From NCBI GenBank assembly GCA_017382555.1, contig JAFOAB010000165.1, forward strand, positions 1 through 9,329: 9,329 nucleotides of DNA. The letters run 5' to 3'. The DNA is from Clostridia bacterium (GTDB lineage Bacteria > Bacillota > Clostridia > Oscillospirales > CAG-272). Under the pieces are notes generated by a model that saw only the letters and a program-made list of their open reading frames with translations, did no database searches and was not told the DNA's origin. The first letter of the stretch is position 1. Each line of letters starts with the position of its first letter. The position numbers and the translations under genes are program-made. Shown here one piece after another: positions 5,480 through 9,329 of the stretch.

Positions 5480-7741
5480 ATGAAGCTTAAAAAAATTCTG
5501 ATGGTCACGATGCAAATGGGCATCGGCGGTGCAGAAACTCATATACTTGAGCTTTCGCGTGCGCTTACAATGCGCGGATACTGTGTACACGTTGTTTCTC
5601 GCGGCGGAAGCTTTGTTGAGGAGCTTGAAGCATCGGGCATAAAGCATTTTTCCTTGCCGCTTAATACTCGCCGTCCGTCCGATATTCTTAAATCGATTCG
5701 TGGACTCAAAAAGCTGATAAAGGCGGAAAAATACGATATTGTACACGCGCATGCGCGTATACCTGCCGCTATCTGTGCGTATCTCTCGAAAAAGATGGGA
5801 TTCCGCTTCGTTACCACCGCCCATTGGGTGTTTAAGGTAACTCCCCTCTACCGTCTGCTGTCCGATTGGGGACAAAAATCCCTTGCGGTCAGCGAGGATA
5901 TTAAGCAGTATCTCATTGACGAATACGGTGTTTTTCCCGATAATATTCGCGTTACCGTAAATGCGCTTGATACCGACAAATTCTCCGCAGATATCGATTG
6001 CTCCGATATTAAAAAGGAGCTTGGATTGGCTGATGATTCATTTAACATCGTTTGCGTAAGCCGTATGGATAGAAGCAGGGGAGAGGTTCCGCTTCTTCTT
6101 GCAGGGGTTGCCGCAAAGCTGCGCGAAAAGTATAAAAACGTAAACGTCCTTCTCGTTGGCGGCTCTGCCCTCGGTGGTGAGGATAGCGTTATACCGGAAA
6201 TTGAAGCCATCTGCGCGGAAAATATGGAGCGCTACGGCGAATGTGCGATAAAGATATGCGGCCCGCGTACGGATATAAATAAGTTCACTGCGCTTGCCGA
6301 TGTGTTTGTGGGCGCTTCCCGTGCCGCCTTGGAGGCTATGGGCGCGGAATGCCCTGTTATTCTTGCGGGTAACGAGGGTTACGCCGGCATACTTGACGAC
6401 AAGGCACTTATGGAGGCTGTTGCCACCAATTTCTGCTGCCGCGGATGTGAAATGCCCGATGAAAGTAAGCTGCTTCGAGATTTGAGCGCGCTTTGCGAGG
6501 CCGATTCGTCTACGCTTGAGCGTATGGGCAAAAGCATGCGTGCGTTTATTAAGGAAAATTACAGCCTTGACAGAATGGCCGATGATGCGATTGCGGTTTA
6601 TGATTCCGTAGTTTGCCATAAAAAACACGGTGACGTGCTCATCTCCGGCTATTACGGCTTTGGCAATGCGGGTGATGATTCGCTTCTCTCCGCCATTATC
6701 GGGGAGATAAGCAAGAACGACCCGGAGCTTTCCTTTGCCGTGCTTGCAAAAAATGCACGAAAGGCAGAAAGGCGCTTCGGCGTAAAATGCGTAGAGCGCT
6801 TTAACCCCTTTGCCGTATTTGCGGCTATGTGCCGTTGTAAGCTGTTTGTCAGCGGTGGCGGAAATCTTTTGCAAAACGGAACAAGCAACAAATCGCTTGC
6901 TTATTACCTTTGCACGCTTATGATGGCGCGCATTCTTAAAAAGAAGACTATGATATACGCTAACGGTATCGGTCCTCTTTACGGTAAAAAGGCAAAAAAA
7001 TTCACCGCAAGTACGCTTAAGGGCTGCGAGCTTGTTACGCTTCGTGAGTCCGATTCCGCAAAATTTCTGCGCGAGCTTGTACCCGAACGTGATGATTTTA
7101 TCCTCTCCGCCGATCCCGCACTTCTTTTAAAGCCCGCAACTGATGAAAGAATAGACTTCATCCTTGATAAGCATTCTATCCCGAAGGAGAAGCGATATAT
7201 CATCATTTCGATGCGTGAGGTAGTTAATAAGAGGGAAAGCTTCAGCGAAACCGAGTGGGACGATTTTTCCAAGCAGTTTGCCTCCGAGCTTGGCGAGCTT
7301 TGCACGTCAAAGGGGCTTTACCCCTTGTTTATACCCATGCAGGTCGCGCTTGATTCCGCCGTATGCCGAAGAGTTTGCGAGCTTTGCGGCAAGGGTAGCT
7401 TCGTTTCCGGTCTTTCGGTATCCGAGCTTATTGCGCTTATGGCAAGGTCGGAGCTCGTCTGCGGTATGAGACTGCATTCGCTTATTTATGCAATGGCATG
7501 CGCGGTGCCCTTTGTTGCGCTCTCCTATGACCCGAAGGTTCGTGCATTTGCGGAGTATGCGGAAATTCCGTACGTTATCGATGCCCCTGAGGGATGGGAG
7601 AACGGCGCGCTTATCAATGCCGTTAATTCCATTACAGAAAACAGGGAACAGATTATAGAAAAAGAAAAAAACAAGGCATCGGAGTTCCGACGCCTTGCAG
7701 AAAATGATGCTGTTCTTGCAATCAAGCTTTTGCGCGCTTGA
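5480..7741 (+). CDS. csaB: GT4 glycosyltransferase fused to CsaB-type polysaccharide pyruvyl transferase, 753 aa
   Basis: CsaB-type enzymes add a pyruvate ketal from phosphoenolpyruvate to cell-wall glycans, the modification that S-layer-homology domains bind in many Bacillota. Residues about 1-375 form a GT4 (GT-B fold) glycosyltransferase: GIGGAET (14-20), HAHAR (89-93), VTTAHW (111-116), VSRMD (193-197), and RAALEAMG (281-288), where E285 matches the second Glu of the EX7E motif; the first is Val277. Residues about 383-750 form the pyruvyl transferase: GYYGFGNAGDD (390-400), SGGGNLLQ (458-465), YANGIGPL (493-500), SADPAL (543-548) and GMRLHS (662-667) with His665. I chose the ATG at 5480 with GGAGAGGG upstream over a TTG at 5447 that touches the previous stop. 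There is no signal peptide. It ends directly against the convergent ogg gene. No S-layer gene is in the window, so the acceptor glycan is unknown. Confidence 0.91.
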   Translation: MKLKKILMVTMQMGIGGAETHILELSRALTMRGYCVHVVSRGGSFVEELEASGIKHFSLPLNTRRPSDILKSIRGLKKLIKAEKYDIVHAHARIPAAICAYLSKKMGFRFVTTAHWVFKVTPLYRLLSDWGQKSLAVSEDIKQYLIDEYGVFPDNIRVTVNALDTDKFSADIDCSDIKKELGLADDSFNIVCVSRMDRSRGEVPLLLAGVAAKLREKYKNVNVLLVGGSALGGEDSVIPEIEAICAENMERYGECAIKICGPRTDINKFTALADVFVGASRAALEAMGAECPVILAGNEGYAGILDDKALMEAVATNFCCRGCEMPDESKLLRDLSALCEADSSTLERMGKSMRAFIKENYSLDRMADDAIAVYDSVVCHKKHGDVLISGYYGFGNAGDDSLLSAIIGEISKNDPELSFAVLAKNARKAERRFGVKCVERFNPFAVFAAMCRCKLFVSGGGNLLQNGTSNKSLAYYLCTLMMARILKKKTMIYANGIGPLYGKKAKKFTASTLKGCELVTLRESDSAKFLRELVPERDDFILSADPALLLKPATDERIDFILDKHSIPKEKRYIIISMREVVNKRESFSETEWDDFSKQFASELGELCTSKGLYPLFIPMQVALDSAVCRRVCELCGKGSFVSGLSVSELIALMARSELVCGMRLHSLIYAMACAVPFVALSYDPKVRAFAEYAEIPYVIDAPEGWENGALINAVNSITENREQIIEKEKNKASEFRRLAENDAVLAIKLLRA
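7655..7697 (-). terminator. Minus-strand terminator of ogg, embedded in the opposing gene
   Basis: On the minus strand CAAGGCGTCGG, a four-base loop and CCGATGCCTTG form an 11-bp stem with one mismatch (arms 7687-7697 and 7672-7682). It is followed by the T-rich run TTTTTTTCTTTTTC. It lies 45 bases beyond the ogg stop, within the last 30 codons of the glycosyltransferase-csaB fusion, where the plus strand reads a Lys/Glu-rich segment. Orientation and T-run fit only the minus strand. Confidence 0.8.
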
Positions 7742-8587
7742 TCATTCGCCGAGATATCTCTCTCGGTAGAAAAGATACTGCTGTGCGACTCCCGCGTAAG
7801 GGCCGAACACAGAGGTATCCTTACAGCCGGGGAAGTACTTTTCCATCGCACGCTTGATCCACACGTCCTTTGGAAATGCATCAAGCCTTCCAAAGCCGAA
7901 AAGCAGAGTGCAAGCAGCAACCTTTTCGCCTATTCCGCCAACGGACGTGAGAAGCTTTGATGCGCATCTTGTGTCCGCTTCGGCTTTTACGGCATCAATA
8001 AGTCCGTCAAGCGTTGCGCTTGCGGCGTTAAGTATGTATTCCGCGCGGTAACCGAGCTTCAGTGCGCGTAATTCCGAAAGCGGAAGCGATGCAAGCGTCC
8101 TTGCGTCGGGAAACGTGTAAACGGTTCTGCCGTCCGGCAGATTTATCTCGCTTCCGTAATTTCTTGAAAGCGCGGATATAAGCCCCTTGATACGCGGAAT
8201 GTTGTTGCATTGCGAAATTACGAAGCTGATAAGTGCCTCAAATTCGTCCTGCTTCAGAATTCTTATTCCACCCGCAAGCTCTGCGGCGTCTTTCAGCACG
8301 TCGGAGCGGGAGGCAACGTCCAGCTTTATATTATTCCAATCGGTGTCGATGGCAAGAAAGCGCCTCCACTTTTCGGCATTTTCTGCACTTACACCGTGAA
8401 GGAGTATCTTGCCCTCCTCGGGCTGTGACATTTCAATATATTCACCGAAGGCAACGCCCTCAAAGCTACCGCGCTCCGTCGGCTCAAAGCGAAAGCATTG
8501 TCCGCAGTCAAACGTAAGTGCAAGGCTGTAGCCATCGGCTTCGATAAGCGTGCCCGCGTTGGTTATTGGTGTGAGTGTGTTTTTCAT
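7742..8587 (-). CDS. ogg: 8-oxoguanine DNA glycosylase/AP lyase, clostridial Ogg type, 281 aa
   Basis: This is a base-excision repair enzyme of the HhH-GPD superfamily that removes 8-oxoguanine from DNA. The N-terminal domain (about 15-110) contains LTFDCGQCFRF (23-33), the OGG-N counterpart of SGQSFRW. SFVISQCNNIPRIKG (121-135) matches the Ogg helix. The helix-hairpin-helix runs through LTSVGGIGEKVAAC (213-226), placing catalytic Lys222, and Asp241 in FPKDVW is the conserved aspartate. The length fits bacterial Ogg proteins, and there is no iron-sulfur cluster cysteine set, unlike MutY or Nth. The start is supported by AAGGAAGG at good spacing and a nearby promoter. Its stop directly abuts the stop of the converging fusion gene, with no gap. 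Paired active-site residues make function likely. Confidence 0.92.
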   Translation of the reverse strand: MKNTLTPITNAGTLIEADGYSLALTFDCGQCFRFEPTERGSFEGVAFGEYIEMSQPEEGKILLHGVSAENAEKWRRFLAIDTDWNNIKLDVASRSDVLKDAAELAGGIRILKQDEFEALISFVISQCNNIPRIKGLISALSRNYGSEINLPDGRTVYTFPDARTLASLPLSELRALKLGYRAEYILNAASATLDGLIDAVKAEADTRCASKLLTSVGGIGEKVAACTLLFGFGRLDAFPKDVWIKRAMEKYFPGCKDTSVFGPYAGVAQQYLFYRERYLGE

Positions 8588-8609
8588 TTCGCACCTTCCT
8601 TTCGATAGT

Positions 8610-8638
8610 ATTCTACATCATAAATCATAAATTTGCAA
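8610..8638 (-). promoter_or_regulatory. Promoter of ogg with a tandem 7-base repeat in its spacer
   Basis: The minus strand has TTGCAA (8633-8638) and TAGAAT (8610-8615) separated by 17 bases, a fair sigma-A match, 23 bases before the ogg start. The spacer contains two adjoining copies of CATAAAT (plus-strand reading, 8619-8625 and 8626-8632). The divergent gene begins at 8652, so its upstream signals overlap this element; I could not define a clear plus-strand promoter. Confidence 0.6.
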
Positions 8639-8651
8639 CAGTGAGGAAAAT

Positions 8652-9329
8652 ATGGCAGAAAAAATTTATATGATACCGGTAAACGAGGCATTTGAGGCAT
8701 CACAGGCAGATCCCGCCTGCGGTTGCCCGTACTGTGCGCTCGAAAAAAAGCTTGAAAATAATGAGCTGGATGCAATTCTCGGCGCCGCAATGATGGAGCC
8801 CGATATACGTATCAAAACAAACGAGCTTGGCTTTTGCCACGATCATTTTGAGAAGATGTTCGTTATGAAGAATCGCCTCGGTCTTGCCCTGATGCTTGAG
8901 AGCCATCTTGACGAGCAGAGAAAGATACTTGACGGCTCGTTTATGCGTTCTGCCGCCGCAAATGCGGAAAATTCCTCTAAAAAGATAGACGAGCTTCAGG
9001 CAAGCTGTTACGTTTGCGGAAAGATAGAGTTCCATTTTTCCAAGATGCTCTCGACCTCCGTGTATCTGTGGGAGACAGAGGAAGCCTTCCGCAAAAAGTT
9101 TGCCGACCAGCCCTATTTCTGCCTTACGCACTATTCTCGCCTTATAAATTACGCATCAAAGAAGCTGCCAAAGAAGATGGTTCCGGACTTCCTTGAAGCC
9201 GCAAAGACGGTTGAGGCGGGATATATGGATACCCTCCGCGAGGATATTAAGTGGTTTATCAAAAAGTTCGATTACCGCTATGAGGAGGAGCCTTGGAAGA
9301 ATTCTAAGGATTCCGTTGAAAGGACGATA
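8652..9329 (+). CDS. Cys-rich protein of unknown function, DUF6062-like, C-terminus cut by the window edge
   Basis: The first 226 codons are visible and remain open at the right edge. Cysteine and histidine clusters suggest metal binding: CGCPYC (C23, C25, C28), CHDHF (C62, H63, H65), CYVC (C119, C122) and CLTH (C157, H160). The order CxxC, C-x-x-H, CxxC, C-x-x-H looks like two halves of an internal duplication, each pairing a CxxC knuckle with a downstream Cys/His. Between them are conserved-looking segments such as AAMMEPDIRIKTNELGF (45-61) and a hydrophilic helical stretch. No signal peptide or membrane segment is seen. I recall this as the Clostridia family DUF6062, with no known function. 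The start is supported by GAGG (8643-8646) five bases upstream. It is divergent from ogg with a 64-base gap, so the two may share regulation. Little sequence is probably missing at the C-terminus. Confidence 0.87.
   Translation, partial: MAEKIYMIPVNEAFEASQADPACGCPYCALEKKLENNELDAILGAAMMEPDIRIKTNELGFCHDHFEKMFVMKNRLGLALMLESHLDEQRKILDGSFMRSAAANAENSSKKIDELQASCYVCGKIEFHFSKMLSTSVYLWETEEAFRKKFADQPYFCLTHYSRLINYASKKLPKKMVPDFLEAAKTVEAGYMDTLREDIKWFIKKFDYRYEEEPWKNSKDSVERTI

Noticed and set aside
6038..6874. Minus-strand ORF of 278 codons inside the glycosyltransferase-csaB fusion
   Set aside because: It is antisense to a gene with continuous family motifs. Its composition, rich in Ala, Arg and His with no motif, is typical of a shadow frame.
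7749..7766. CCGAGA/TCTCGG hairpin as plus-strand terminator of the operon
   Set aside because: The stem is only six base pairs and is followed by TAGAAAAG rather than a T-run, so it does not qualify as an intrinsic terminator.

Overview
The window looks like chromosomal DNA of an anaerobic, gut-type Clostridia member (Bacillota). The reasons are AGGAG-type ribosome binding sites before every gene, consensus sigma-A promoters, tight operon packing, and a gene set typical of that class: an O-acetylhomoserine sulfhydrylase, a lone CYTH protein, a CsaB-type pyruvyl transferase, a clostridial Ogg, and DUF6320- and DUF6062-like proteins. The order or genus cannot be told from sequence alone. I see no phage, transposon, CRISPR, tRNA or rRNA signature.

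Layout: (1) 1-905, minus strand: N-terminal 301 residues of an O-acetylhomoserine sulfhydrylase (MetY type), running off the left edge. (2) 906-1472: a regulatory region with a small Ile-rich membrane-protein ORF (990-1226, minus), a strong terminator or attenuator just ahead of metY, and two divergent promoters that both match TTGACA-17-TATAAT, with a 14+14 bp inverted repeat between them. (3) 1473-7741, plus strand: a compact run of five genes: CYTH phosphohydrolase-like protein, shikimate-kinase-like P-loop kinase, an esterase-acyltransferase fusion, a zinc-ribbon six-TM protein, and a glycosyltransferase-pyruvyltransferase fusion. (4) 7742-8587, minus: Ogg-type 8-oxoguanine DNA glycosylase, whose stop codon directly abuts the stop of the preceding convergent gene and whose terminator appears to lie inside that gene. 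(5) 8652 to the right edge, plus: a Cys-rich DUF6062-like protein, divergent from ogg.

How the genes may work together: the last three genes of the plus-strand run are almost contiguous (2 bp and 33 bp gaps). They combine an ester hydrolase, a condensation-type O-acyltransferase, a membrane protein with a zinc ribbon, a GT4 glycosyltransferase and a ketal-pyruvate transferase. I infer an envelope-glycan or lipid modification cassette, but no substrate can be named. The two upstream genes (CYTH and kinase) share the promoter and are probably co-transcribed, although their functional link is unclear. The kinase lacks an Arg that shikimate kinases use to hold shikimate, so its substrate is open.

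The most interesting points are the double-fusion envelope cassette, the metY leader with possible translation-sensitive attenuation, the large dyad between divergent promoters, and the terminator embedded in the 3' end of the opposing gene.
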